From Flexilinea sp. (lineage in GTDB: Bacteria; Chloroflexota; Anaerolineae; Anaerolineales; Anaerolineaceae), in contig JAPKMT010000001.1 in the NCBI GenBank assembly GCA_026645735.1, positions 1-64,000 of the forward strand: a stretch of DNA of 64,000 nt. The letters are read 5' to 3'. A program made the translations under genes and the position numbers. The notes beneath the pieces were generated by a model. That model saw only the letters and a list, made by a program, of their open reading frames with translations, made no database searches and was not told where the DNA came from. Position 1 is the stretch's first letter. Each line of letters starts with the position of its first letter. This document shows, one piece after another, positions 36,743-45,127 of the stretch.

Positions 36743-37609
36743 ATGAAAAAAATATTGGTAATTCTGGTAGCGGCAATCCTCACAGCATCCATCGCTGGAT
36801 TTGCTTATCCTTCGGCTCAATTTGATTCCGAAAGTGAGATAATGGTGGTTTCTCGTGAAGATGGTTCCGGCACGCGGGGCGCTTTCATCGAATTGTTTGG
36901 AGTTGAACAAAAGGATGCAGATGGTAAGAAACAGGATTTGACCACTGATGAAGCCACCATCACGAACAGCACTTCCGTTATGATGACAGCAGTTTCCGGA
37001 AATCCTTACGCAATCGGGTATGTTTCTCTCGGTTCGTTGAACGATACCGTTAAACCGGTAAAAATCGATGATGTGGTTCCTTCCGTTGAAAATATTCTGA
37101 GTGATACTTATACAATTTCAAGACCATTTCACATTGCAGTAAAAGAAGGAATTTCTGAAACTGCACAGGATTTCATAGATTTTATCCTGAGTTCTGAAGG
37201 ACAGGCAGTGGTTGAAAAAAGCGGATATATTGCAGTTGCCGGTGAACAGCCTTATGCGGGAAACAAACCGGAAGGGAAAGTCATAGTTGCCGGTTCATCC
37301 TCTGTAACGCCTGTGATGGAAAAGTTGAAAGAAGCATACCTGCTGATCAATCCGAATGCAGCCATTGAAATTCAACAGAGTGACTCAACAACCGGAATGA
37401 CCTCCACCATTGAGGGAATATGCGAAATCGGAATGGCTTCCAGAGCTTTGAAAGACAGTGAGCTTGAAGCTGGATTGATTCCGACTGTTATTGCGAAAGA
37501 CGGGATTGCAGTTATCGTCAATCATGAGAATCCGGTGCAGACATTAACCGTTGACCAGGTTCGATCGATATTTACCGGCGAATTGCTCGAATGGTCTGCA
37601 TTGCAATAA
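36743..37609 (+). CDS. PstS-like phosphate-binding protein, permuted domain order
   Basis: About 288 residues. Signal peptide KKILVILVAAILTASIAGFA without a lipobox cysteine. The order of the two PstS halves is reversed. MVVSREDGSGTRGAFIELFG, which lies mid-protein in classical PstS, comes first. GSSSVTPVMEKLKEAY, DSTTGMTSTIEGICEIGMAS and VRSIFTGELLEWS, which classically lead, come last. All phosphate-contact segments are present. I recall the same order in clostridial proteins, so it is a known variant. No pstCAB genes are nearby. ATG 36743 has AGGAGAAA upstream. Confidence 0.85.
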   Translation: MKKILVILVAAILTASIAGFAYPSAQFDSESEIMVVSREDGSGTRGAFIELFGVEQKDADGKKQDLTTDEATITNSTSVMMTAVSGNPYAIGYVSLGSLNDTVKPVKIDDVVPSVENILSDTYTISRPFHIAVKEGISETAQDFIDFILSSEGQAVVEKSGYIAVAGEQPYAGNKPEGKVIVAGSSSVTPVMEKLKEAYLLINPNAAIEIQQSDSTTGMTSTIEGICEIGMASRALKDSELEAGLIPTVIAKDGIAVIVNHENPVQTLTVDQVRSIFTGELLEWSALQ

Positions 37610-37630
37610 ACTGATTTGATTCATAAAAAA

Positions 37631-37670
37631 AAATGTTTGCCTGACATATCAGGCAAGCATTTCTTTTATT
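37631..37670. terminator. terminator after the PstS-like gene
   Basis: AAATGTTTGCCTGA and TCAGGCAAGCATTT form a 14-bp stem (one G-T pair) around CATA at 37631-37662, followed by CTTTTATT and preceded by an A run. It sits 21 bases after the stop codon and could act in both directions. Confidence 0.85.
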
Positions 37671-37724
37671 TACTGATCAGAACAAGATTTTCATTGCAGA
37701 TGGATGTAGATGATTACAAAGAAT

Positions 37725-37778
37725 AACAGACAAAAAAATGGTTTCCCAGTTGAAAGGAAACCATTTTTTTTGTCTGTT
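37725..37778. terminator. second strong hairpin, possible bidirectional terminator
   Basis: AACAGACAAAAAAATGGTTTCC and GGAAACCATTTTTTTTGTCTGTT pair along their whole length with one bulged T. The sequence lies between the PstS-like gene and the convergent surE (ends 37853). Its base content differs from the 123-bp repeat family and it lacks that family's ends. Confidence 0.6.
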
Positions 37779-37852
37779 TTAACAGTAATTCGGAATTTCA
37801 GTCTGTTATTCGAACAGAGTGGAAAACTGATGCGCTCTTGTTCCGAATTTTT

Positions 37853-38587
37853 TTATGATTCAATAATTTGTCCCGTTAATCGATTTAACCATTCATCATC
37901 GGTAAGACTCATGCGTAATGGCGTCAATGAAACCAGGTCATGGTCGATTGCCCAGCGGTCACTGCCTTCATCCGGATTGGTTAATGGAGTGGCTGCAAAC
38001 CAGTAATTTCGTCGGCCATTGGGATCTTCGCTTTCAACCACTTTCCCGTTGTAATGCCGGACCGATTGATGGGTCCAACAGATTCCTTTCGGATTTTCCG
38101 GCAGATTGACATTCACCAGCGGAGGCTGGTTTCCGCTGGTCAGCAACTTAATGACTCTTGCAATGTAGGGTTTCTGTTTCTCATATGTAGGTTCTTCTCC
38201 ATTGAGGACCTGGCTGAAGGCGATCGAAGGTGTTCCAAAAATAACACCTTGTTTCGCAGCAGCGACGGTACCTGAGTGCCAGATGTCGCTGCCCAGGTTG
38301 CTTCCCAAATTGATACCCGATAAAATCAGATCCACGTTTCCCAAATGGAACAACCCCAATGCAACACAATCTGCTGGCGTGCCATTAACCCGATAAGCTT
38401 CAAACCCCTTCATGAGTTTTACACGATGGTATTGCAATGGTCTCTTGATTGTGATGGCATGTCCGACTGCTGATTGTTCAAAGTCCGGAGCAAATATAAT
38501 CGTTTCTCCAAATTCGGAAGCCACCTCTGCCAGAGCAACAAGCCCCGGGCTGAAAATTCCATCATCATTGCTGACTAAAATACGCAT
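37853..38587 (-). CDS. surE: 5'/3'-nucleotidase SurE
   Basis: Metal-dependent nucleoside monophosphate phosphatase. It opens [19 protein letters not shown] (metal-binding DD), with [53 protein letters not shown] (the GxNxGxN and SGT motifs) and INLP-like VNVNLPE. The frame is open 41 codons further upstream, but GGAG seven bases before ATG 38587 and the family start fix this codon. 244 residues is typical. Confidence 0.93.
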   Translation of the reverse strand: MRILVSNDDGIFSPGLVALAEVASEFGETIIFAPDFEQSAVGHAITIKRPLQYHRVKLMKGFEAYRVNGTPADCVALGLFHLGNVDLILSGINLGSNLGSDIWHSGTVAAAKQGVIFGTPSIAFSQVLNGEEPTYEKQKPYIARVIKLLTSGNQPPLVNVNLPENPKGICWTHQSVRHYNGKVVESEDPNGRRNYWFAATPLTNPDEGSDRWAIDHDLVSLTPLRMSLTDDEWLNRLTGQIIES

Positions 38588-38934
38588 TTTTTTCTCCATA
38601 AACAAGTTAATTCGATACCACGCAGTGTAATTTGAAAAAATTGATTGATCTTTCTGTTGAATTGTTCCTTTTTTGAAATTCAACTCCGAATCTGATTTGG
38701 AATAAGGCATGTCAGTTCGATTTTGACGTGGTAATCTCTTTTCTTAAAGTTTTTTTTCTGACTACTAAGTATAAAGTGGATCCAGCACTTTCCTTCAGAA
38801 AGAATGTAAAAAATTTGTAAAATCCGTTTCAACAGTTGCTATTTCTAATAATCGCAAAAGGAATGATGAGCGGCATCCATGGAAAAAAGGAAAAAGCAGT
38901 ATTTCAAATTTCAGGCAGATACCTCTCTTTGTGC
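38588..38934. other. intergenic spacer, no gene seen
   Basis: This 347-base stretch upstream of surE contains its expected promoter region but no frame with gene-like composition, no hairpin with a T run and no repeat copy. Short open frames here do not resemble proteins. Confidence 0.5.
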
Positions 38935-39056
38935 CACCGATTCGAAATACGAAAAGAATTCTATGTTGTTCTTATGGTTTTGCGCGAAGCGCAAAACCAT
39001 AAGAACAACAGATTTTCTTCTTTATTCGAAAATCCAATCCATATTTCGAATTACTT
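38935..39056. repeat. palindromic repeat element, copy 8, with 9-bp flanking direct repeats
   Basis: Ends CACCGATTCGAAATACG and CCATATTTCGAATTACTT. The hairpin at 38964-39010 has a perfect 22-bp stem, GAA loop and TGCGC/GCGCA tip. TCTTTGTGC occurs immediately before (38926-38934) and immediately after (39057-39065), a target-duplication-like pair. Confidence 0.92.
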
Positions 39057-39133
39057 TCTTTGTGCAACAGGACTGTCAAATTTTTGCACCCGTTTGAAGA
39101 AAGATCTTTGTCATACAGAAGCTTTCAGTCAAT

Positions 39134-39162
39134 TTGACAAGGAGGTCTGATTATGTTTTAAT
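39134..39162 (+). promoter_or_regulatory. likely sigma-70-type promoter of metK leader
   Basis: TTGACA (39134-39139), 17-base spacer, TTTAAT (39157-39162) with an extended -10 TG at 39154-39155. Transcription would start near 39169, just upstream of the SAM riboswitch. The -35 is a perfect consensus. Confidence 0.7.
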
Positions 39163-39194
39163 TGGGAAAATTAATTGAATAGCCCCTAAAGGCG

Positions 39195-39299
<105 letters not shown>

Positions 39300-39320
39300 G
39301 GCAAGATACAAGAATATCCC

Positions 39321-39350
39321 AACCCCCTTGATTCCCAAGGGGGTTTTTTT
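39321..39350 (+). terminator. riboswitch expression-platform terminator
   Basis: AACCCCCTTG and CAAGGGGGTT form a 10-bp stem around ATTCC, then seven T residues in total counted through 39350. It lies between the SAM-I aptamer and the metK ribosome site (GAGGAG), as expected for a transcriptional OFF switch. Confidence 0.93.
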
Positions 39351-39364
39351 ACAGAGGAGAAAAT

Positions 39365-40579
39365 ATGTCAACTTTTATGAATTCACCGAAATTCCTGTTC
39401 ACGTCGGAATCCGTAACGGAAGGTCATCCCGACAAGATGTGTGATCAGATCAGCGATGCTGTTCTGGATGCTTGTCTGGCACAGGATCCTTATTCGCGTG
39501 TCGCTTGTGAAACAGCAACCAAAACCGGATATGTCATGGTCTTTGGCGAGATTACCACAAAAGCTTTTGTCAATTTTGATGAATTGGTCCGAAAGATCGT
39601 ATTAAGTATTGGTTATGACAGCAGTGAAAAATGCTTTGATGGGCATACTTGCGGGATCATTTCTGCAATTTCAACGCAATCTCCTGATATTGCGTTGGGT
39701 GTGGACAAATCGCTCGAAGCAAAAAAAGGTGAATTAAACGGATCCGGAACAGAGGATGTCGGTGCGGGTGACCAGGGAATGATGTTTGGATATGCCTGCA
39801 ATGAAACGGATGTATTATTGCCATTGCCAATTTATCTGGCTCATCGTCTGACTGAAAAATTGACTGAGGTTCGGAAATCGGGTGTTCTTCCCTGGGTTTA
39901 TCCGGATGGAAAAAGCCAGGTTACTGTTGAATATGCCTATGGCAAGCCGAGAAGAATTGATACCGTCGTAGTCAGCACGCAGCATTCTGATTCCATGCGG
40001 AATCGGCATGCTGAAATTGAAGCAGCCATCAAAAAATATGTCATAGATCCGGTTCTTCCCAGCGAATTGGTTGATTCTGACATGAAAATATTTGTCAATC
40101 CGACCGGTGAATTTATTGTGGGCGGTCCTCAGGGTGACTCCGGATTAACGGGACGCAAAATCATCGTCGATACTTATGGCGGGATGGGACGTCATGGCGG
40201 CGGTTGTTTCAGTGGAAAAGACTGCACAAAAGTGGATCGTTCTGCTGCTTATGCAGCCCGGTGGGTTGCCAAAAACATTGTTGCCGCAGGATTGGCTGAC
40301 CGCTGTGAAATCCAGCTTTCTTATGCGATTGGTGTTTCCAAACCGATCAGTATCAATGTGGAAACTTTTGGTACCGGCAAGATTTCCGATGAAAAAATCT
40401 CGGAAATTATTCATTCCAATTTTGATCTGCGCCCGGGCGCAATCATTCGTGATTTGAATTTGCGCAGACCGATCTATCAAAAAACCGCTTCTTATGGTCA
40501 TTTTGGGCGCGAAGATGAGAATTTCACCTGGGAGAAGACCAATAAAGCGGATACGCTTCGAAAAGCAGCCGGGCTGTAA
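39365..40579 (+). CDS. metK: S-adenosylmethionine synthetase
   Basis: 404 residues making SAM from methionine and ATP. Signatures: [92 protein letters not shown] and [18 protein letters not shown]. Length and all motifs are complete. ATG 39365 follows AGAGGAG. Expression is controlled by the SAM-I riboswitch just upstream. SAM is used by the radical SAM, methyltransferase and MiaB proteins encoded in this window. Confidence 0.97.
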   Translation: MSTFMNSPKFLFTSESVTEGHPDKMCDQISDAVLDACLAQDPYSRVACETATKTGYVMVFGEITTKAFVNFDELVRKIVLSIGYDSSEKCFDGHTCGIISAISTQSPDIALGVDKSLEAKKGELNGSGTEDVGAGDQGMMFGYACNETDVLLPLPIYLAHRLTEKLTEVRKSGVLPWVYPDGKSQVTVEYAYGKPRRIDTVVVSTQHSDSMRNRHAEIEAAIKKYVIDPVLPSELVDSDMKIFVNPTGEFIVGGPQGDSGLTGRKIIVDTYGGMGRHGGGCFSGKDCTKVDRSAAYAARWVAKNIVAAGLADRCEIQLSYAIGVSKPISINVETFGTGKISDEKISEIIHSNFDLRPGAIIRDLNLRRPIYQKTASYGHFGREDENFTWEKTNKADTLRKAAGL

Positions 40580-40597
40580 ACAGCTTATTAACATTAG

Positions 40598-40630
40598 AAA
40601 AACGCCGGATTCATTTTCCCGGCGTTTTTT
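40598..40630 (+). terminator. Rho-independent terminator after metK
   Basis: AAAAACGCCGG and CCGGCGTTTTT form an 11-bp stem around ATTCATTTTC, ending in six T residues. It starts 19 bases after the metK stop. Confidence 0.92.
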
Positions 40631-40640
40631 GTTGACAAAA

Positions 40641-41043
40641 TGTGGATAATGGATGTATTTATCAACATTCTTTACTTTTTGCAGTAGGTAATTTGTTATT
40701 GTTTTGTTTTTTCGCGGAGCGCAAAAACAAAACAATAACAAATTTTCTCTTATTTCTCAAAAGATTTTTCAAGATTTCGAATTGCTGAAAAGAAACTCCA
40801 ACTATTGATATATTGTGTATAACGGAAAAGATCTCGTGGATTACTCTTTTAAATATGTGGAAAGAGATGTTGAAAAGTTGTGGAAAAGTAGCTGATAATG
40901 CCTGGATCAGGAAAAAATACAAAATTCAAACTCGATTAAGCTATTTTGTTTTATAACAATAACTGGGAATCTTGATTATGGCGGATCCAAATGTGGACGT
41001 GTCGTTGACAGAACGTTGAAAAAAAATCGGTAATTGTGGACAG
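40641..41043 (+). other. cluster of DnaA-box-like 9-mers, AT-rich
   Basis: Within the 566-base spacer after metK, three 9-mers on the plus strand are complements of TTWTNCACA: TGTGGATAA (40641-40649), TGTGTATAA (40814-40822) and TGTGGAAAA (40879-40887). TGTGGAAAG (40856), TGTGGACGT (40992) and TGTGGACAG (41035) are near matches in the same orientation. The first equals the strict E. coli box TTATCCACA. Repeat copy 9 is embedded. No gene is seen here. Whether DnaA binds, and whether this is an origin or a regulatory cluster, is not shown. Confidence 0.4.
40647..40787. repeat. palindromic repeat element, copy 9 (longer hairpin)
   Basis: The hairpin at 40690-40744 pairs 25 of 26 positions around GGA, the longest in the window. 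The right end is CAAGATTTCGAATTGCTG (to 40787). The left end is decayed; ACATTCTTT at 40665 matches the sub-terminal sequence of copy 7. It lies inside the DnaA-box-like cluster after metK. Confidence 0.75.
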
Positions 41044-41145
41044 ACTGTAGACAACTTAAAAACCTGCAATCAGAAATGCAGACCAGCCTTTCCAATTAAG
41101 GGAGAAACTTGCCCAAAATTAGAAAAAACTGATAAAGAACTAAAT

Positions 41146-42915
41146 TTAGCGAAACCTGGGGAGGATCTTGCTGAAATTAATGACCAACTGGGATAGGTAA
41201 ATACCGGATGCCAGAATCCAGGATCCTTTTCGAATCAGTTTCTTTTGATAGAAAGCGGGAGTCATTCCAGATTGAATTGCCAGCGGAATACTGAAAATTG
41301 TGCCCATCAGCGGAAGAAGAACTGGCAGTACATATTGTGTCGATTTGACAGCCACGAAAAAAATCAGATATCCCCCAATCATCAAAAACCAGAAGAGTTC
41401 CATTCGGTGGACAAGCTGCATTTTTCCATAAAAACAGCCAAAAAGCAGCGATGCAATCAAAAAGAAAAAGCAAAACATCTCCGTGTAATGGTCTTCAAAG
41501 GCAGGATACCAGGCATCCCAACCGGGACGATAATCATTTCGAGGATCATAATCACCGGCATACCCTTCCACCATCTCGCCGGATTTTTCCTGCATGATTT
41601 CAATCATCCGTTCTCTGGCATCTGCCCGAAATAAAAATGGATCTGCGAACAGGATTGTTGTACACATCAGTATGATAAAAAGTAAACCTCGCAGAATCGC
41701 AGTCCGCAGAGAAAGCACCTTGTTGAATAATCCCATGATCAGATAAGCTGCTACAGCGGTGACAAAAAAGAAACCATAGAGACGTGTCCCGATCGATAGG
41801 CCAATAAAGACTGCCGCAAGAAAAAAATTTCTGCCAAATCGAAGCCGATCTCGCTGCAGGAAATAAAGCACCAGACAAATAAACAATAAATTTAACCCGT
41901 CCGGATGCCAGAATCCCTGATTGTTTTGCAGGGTTCCGGGTGTTAGCAGTAAAAAAATAAATACGGAAAGACTTAACAGAATGCTTTGGAAACGCGTAAA
42001 AAGCCAGGTGATGATTAAACAAGCCAGAATCACCGGGATCACAGAAACAAAAATGCGGAGAAGCGGCAAATTAATGGATATCAGATTCGGGAAACTTTCT
42101 CCGTTTATCAGTTTGATTGGAAGAAGTACGATCGCTGACCATGCGTAAAATGGATAACCGTAATGATAGTCTTCGTAAATAAACAGATGGTACAACGTAG
42201 CGCTGAATGTTTCCCCTTCTTTCATGACATCCATCAATATCGGATAGATTACGACCTCATCTCCGCCATAACGCTGAAATGCCCCATAATCTTCAGTTCC
42301 GTTGAGGTTGGATGGAAGCAGAATCAAAATATAAAGAATGGAAAAGGCTCCCAGCACAAACAAAACGGTTCTCTGTTTTTTTATAAGATCAGAAAATCGC
42401 GGAAACAGCCGGTATTTTTCTAAATAATTACCTTTTCGGATCGTATGCGATTGATGTCGTATAAGAAGCACAAGAACTTGAAGGAAGAATATGCCAGCCC
42501 ATACGATTTGCGGTCTGAGATTGGCGGGAATGAAAAGCCAGGAAAAAACGAAAGACCAGATTGAAAGAATTATTCCTCCGATGCAAGCCACCAGAACAAA
42601 GAAAAGGCGGTCTTTCGTTTGGATGAAATGTCGAATTTTTTTTTCAAAAGAATCGGTATCAGAAGTTTTCCTGAGATATTGGAAGGCGCACAGCAATGCA
42701 AAAATGCCTGTCAGCGTAATCGCACCCAGAACCAGTCTTTCAAAAGAGTACCCCAGCAGCTTTGCTGATCCAGGTTCGGAAGGCTTCCAAAATGTAAAAA
42801 TAAGGACGGCAATACCTTCAACTGCCGTCAGAAGCACAAGCTGCTGCAGGGAACATGAAGGAACCAAACTGGATTGATTGTTCTCAAATTCACTTTTTTC
42901 AGAGGTTGGATTCAT
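41146..42915 (-). CDS. GT-C fold membrane protein (family 39-like glycosyltransferase)
   Basis: About 589 residues with some 12-13 hydrophobic segments. RYGGDEVVIYPILMDVM after the helix near residue 205 places acidic residues in an outer loop, as in GT-C enzymes. LLRIFVSVIPVILACL and NNQGFWHPDGLNLLFICL then GTRLYGFFFVTAV fit the PMT/ArnT layout. It likely transfers a sugar from a polyprenyl-phosphate donor; the acceptor is unknown. ATG 42915 or GTG 42921 starts it. Either overlaps the end of htrA by about 17-23 bases, so the two are co-transcribed. Confidence 0.65.
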   Translation of the reverse strand: MNPTSEKSEFENNQSSLVPSCSLQQLVLLTAVEGIAVLIFTFWKPSEPGSAKLLGYSFERLVLGAITLTGIFALLCAFQYLRKTSDTDSFEKKIRHFIQTKDRLFFVLVACIGGIILSIWSFVFSWLFIPANLRPQIVWAGIFFLQVLVLLIRHQSHTIRKGNYLEKYRLFPRFSDLIKKQRTVLFVLGAFSILYILILLPSNLNGTEDYGAFQRYGGDEVVIYPILMDVMKEGETFSATLYHLFIYEDYHYGYPFYAWSAIVLLPIKLINGESFPNLISINLPLLRIFVSVIPVILACLIITWLFTRFQSILLSLSVFIFLLLTPGTLQNNQGFWHPDGLNLLFICLVLYFLQRDRLRFGRNFFLAAVFIGLSIGTRLYGFFFVTAVAAYLIMGLFNKVLSLRTAILRGLLFIILMCTTILFADPFLFRADARERMIEIMQEKSGEMVEGYAGDYDPRNDYRPGWDAWYPAFEDHYTEMFCFFFLIASLLFGCFYGKMQLVHRMELFWFLMIGGYLIFFVAVKSTQYVLPVLLPLMGTIFSIPLAIQSGMTPAFYQKKLIRKGSWILASGIYLSQLVINFSKILPRFR

Positions 42916-44149
42916 CTCCACCTAACGTGACCGATAAGATTTGTTTTTTCCCGTTGCGGTTTACTTCGATTTCAACGGTTTCACTCGGACTGTATTTGAA
43001 AAGACAATTGTAAAAAGAGCTTTGTTCTCCAATCGCGTATTCGCCAATTTTTGTAATAATGTCGTTTTCTTTCAACCCACCGCGATCTGCAGGTCCTCCC
43101 CGAATAACCTCCATGATGTAAATGCCATGGTCGACCGGCAGCCGATAATTGGATGCCATTCTTGGCGTGACATCTGCCCAGCGTATACCCAGATAAGGCC
43201 GGCTGAAAGATCCTTTGGCAATAATTTGTTCGGAAATCAGTTTGACCGTTGCGGATGGAATGGCGAAACCAAGTCCTTCTGCATAGGTTGAAGTTGAACT
43301 GGTGCCCCTGACGATCATGACGTTGATGCCGATTACTTCACCCGCCAGATTGACCAGCGGACCACCGGAATTTCCCTGATTGATGGCAGCATCGGTTTGA
43401 ATTAAGTTCTCCATCTGATATCCGTTTTCTGTTTCCAAAAAACGTCCTGTCGCGCTGATCACGCCTACTGTGACTGTATTTTTGAAATTACCCAGAGGGG
43501 ATCCGATGGCAATGACCGTTTCACCGGATTTTAGCCGATCGGAATTACCCAATTTGGCAACCCCTGGCATCGTCCCTTCAACTTTGATAACGGCCAGGTC
43601 TGCGAATTCATCCGAACTGATCAGTTTTCCAGGCAGTGTTGTTCCGTCTGCCAGTTCCACGGTAAGTTCTGTCGCACCAGAGACGACATGATTATTGGTC
43701 AGTATAAATCCATCCTCATTGATGATGACTCCGCTGCCCATGCTTGTGCTGGTTTGATCATATCGATACCCAAACCACGACATGGCTGTATTTTGAATGT
43801 TCGCTGTAATCGTCACGACCGCAGGACCAACTTTGTCGACTACATCAATGATCTCCGATTCGATGTTTGAATAGGATGTAATGACTGCAGATGGATTTTC
43901 AGAAACCTGCTTCAGGTCTGTCTGCAAATCACTGATGTTCTTTTGGATTTCTTGAATAGTCGCTTCAGAAATTGGTGCAGATTCGGTTTTCCGGGAGAAA
44001 GAATTTGATAGAAACGCTCCCAGCACAGCAGCGCCAATAAGACCACCGATGATCGCTGCGATCAGTATGCTCCAAAAATTCGACCCCTTTTTCGGTCTTT
44101 TATTGGGTTGATTTTCGGGTAAATAGATTGGATTATTATAGAATTCCAT
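42899..44149 (-). CDS. htrA: HtrA/DegP-like serine protease, membrane-anchored, one PDZ
   Basis: 416 residues. A short cytoplasmic N-terminus, then one membrane helix (ILIAAIIGGLIGAAVLGAFL), a helical stalk and a trypsin-like S1C protease domain. The catalytic triad is His in FILTNNHVVSGA, Asp in FADLAVIKVEG and Ser in NQGNSGGPLVNLAGEVIG. One PDZ domain follows (YLGIRWADVTPRMA; GGPADRGGLKENDIITKIG). It degrades misfolded envelope proteins. ATG 44149 follows AAGGAAAAAC; a TTG at 44167 is less likely. Confidence 0.92.
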   Translation of the reverse strand: MEFYNNPIYLPENQPNKRPKKGSNFWSILIAAIIGGLIGAAVLGAFLSNSFSRKTESAPISEATIQEIQKNISDLQTDLKQVSENPSAVITSYSNIESEIIDVVDKVGPAVVTITANIQNTAMSWFGYRYDQTSTSMGSGVIINEDGFILTNNHVVSGATELTVELADGTTLPGKLISSDEFADLAVIKVEGTMPGVAKLGNSDRLKSGETVIAIGSPLGNFKNTVTVGVISATGRFLETENGYQMENLIQTDAAINQGNSGGPLVNLAGEVIGINVMIVRGTSSTSTYAEGLGFAIPSATVKLISEQIIAKGSFSRPYLGIRWADVTPRMASNYRLPVDHGIYIMEVIRGGPADRGGLKENDIITKIGEYAIGEQSSFYNCLFKYSPSETVEIEVNRNGKKQILSVTLGGDESNL

Positions 44150-44226
44150 GTTTTTCCTTTTCTTCAATTTTAATCACACTGAAAAAAGAAAAATTAAAAT
44201 TTTCATTAAGATGATAACTTTGTAAT

Positions 44227-44349
44227 CATCCATCCGAATTTTTGTCTTACCTGTGCAATTGATTGAAAAAATTAATTATGTTGTTGATGCGTTTTTGGCA
44301 ATGACTACATAATCACAACTGAAAAATATTCTCATATTTCGAATCTCAG
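44227..44349. repeat. decayed 123-bp repeat element (copy 10), palindrome lost
   Basis: The right end TCATATTTCGAATCTCAG is clear. The left end CATCCATCCGAATTTTTG matches only weakly, but the spacing is exactly 123 bases. The centre keeps TATGTTGTTGATGCGTTTTTGGC without a matching arm. The rest of the 410-base spacer between htrA and the next gene (44350-44559) contains nothing I can support. Confidence 0.6.
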
Positions 44350-44559
44350 GAAATATGGAAGGATCGTGCTCATCCTATGAAAGGTAGTAACAAATTCCGT
44401 GTTGCTGATTTTTAATGGAAAACATAACGGGCAGAAATTGACGGGTGTTTTAGCGCTTTAGTGTTTGCAATGCTTTCCAATATCAATGAATCCTGTGATA
44501 CTTTCCGCAATGACTAAATTCGCCCATTCCATTTTGGGTCAGAAAAGAAAATAATCCGG

Positions 44560-45114
44560 TCATTTCGCTTTTTTGCGCAGCCAGGCAAAGAAAAAATAAA
44601 AGGTTGAAACTGCCCAAATCCAGCAGTATTGCCCGGGACCTTTTTCACCGGTACAAGCGGCATTTCTCTGGATGGAGAGCAACTGCCAACGGTCCAGATT
44701 TTGTTTTCCGCGGCGGCTGCCAAATTTGCCAACCATTTTTTCTGCTGTTATATGTGAAAGCAGCGCAGTGCGTTTTTCACCAACCAGAATTTGGGCATTT
44801 CCGCTGTACCATCCATTTTTCATCCAGACTTGAATTGCAGAATTTGACAAAAGAATTTCAGAATTCCTGATGTCTTCCTCATTACTCAGAACAGCAACAA
44901 TTTCACCGGAAACCTCCTGATATTTCAGCGGAATCATCTGATGGTTTTCCATAAAGATTAAAACCAGAGAATTTCCAAAATAATTCGGGATTCCGTTGAT
45001 GATTTTACCCAATCCGGTCTTCCACATCCAAAGCTCAGCTTGGCGATCCATTAAAGAAACAGCTTTTTGGAGATTCTTTTTTTGCATCAGTTGCGTAAAA
45101 CTGTTGAATTTCAC
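44560..45114 (-). CDS. hypothetical protein, possible deazaflavin/nitroreductase-type fold
   Basis: 184 residues. The middle (NSLVLIFMENHQMIPLKYQE, then EIVAVLSNEEDIRNSEILL and AIQVWMKNGWYSGNAQIL) recalls the split-barrel of the deazaflavin-dependent nitroreductase family (DUF385), where a substrate strand and NPxVxVxxxG-like text occur. The glycine and arginine signature is not complete, so this is tentative. The C-terminus has a hydrophobic run (YCWIWAVSTFYFFFAWL) ending in RKKAK, perhaps a membrane anchor. GTG 45114 follows GAAAGGA. The 13-base gap to the NYN gene upstream suggests one transcript. Confidence 0.45.
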   Translation of the reverse strand: MKFNSFTQLMQKKNLQKAVSLMDRQAELWMWKTGLGKIINGIPNYFGNSLVLIFMENHQMIPLKYQEVSGEIVAVLSNEEDIRNSEILLSNSAIQVWMKNGWYSGNAQILVGEKRTALLSHITAEKMVGKFGSRRGKQNLDRWQLLSIQRNAACTGEKGPGQYCWIWAVSTFYFFFAWLRKKAK

Positions 45115-45127
45115 AAAAAAGTCCTTT

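Noticed and set aside
37783..37860. Possible further repeat copy between the PstS-like gene and surE
   Set aside because: CAGTAATTCGG and TTCCGAATTTTTT are present, but spacing and centre do not match the family, so it is not counted.
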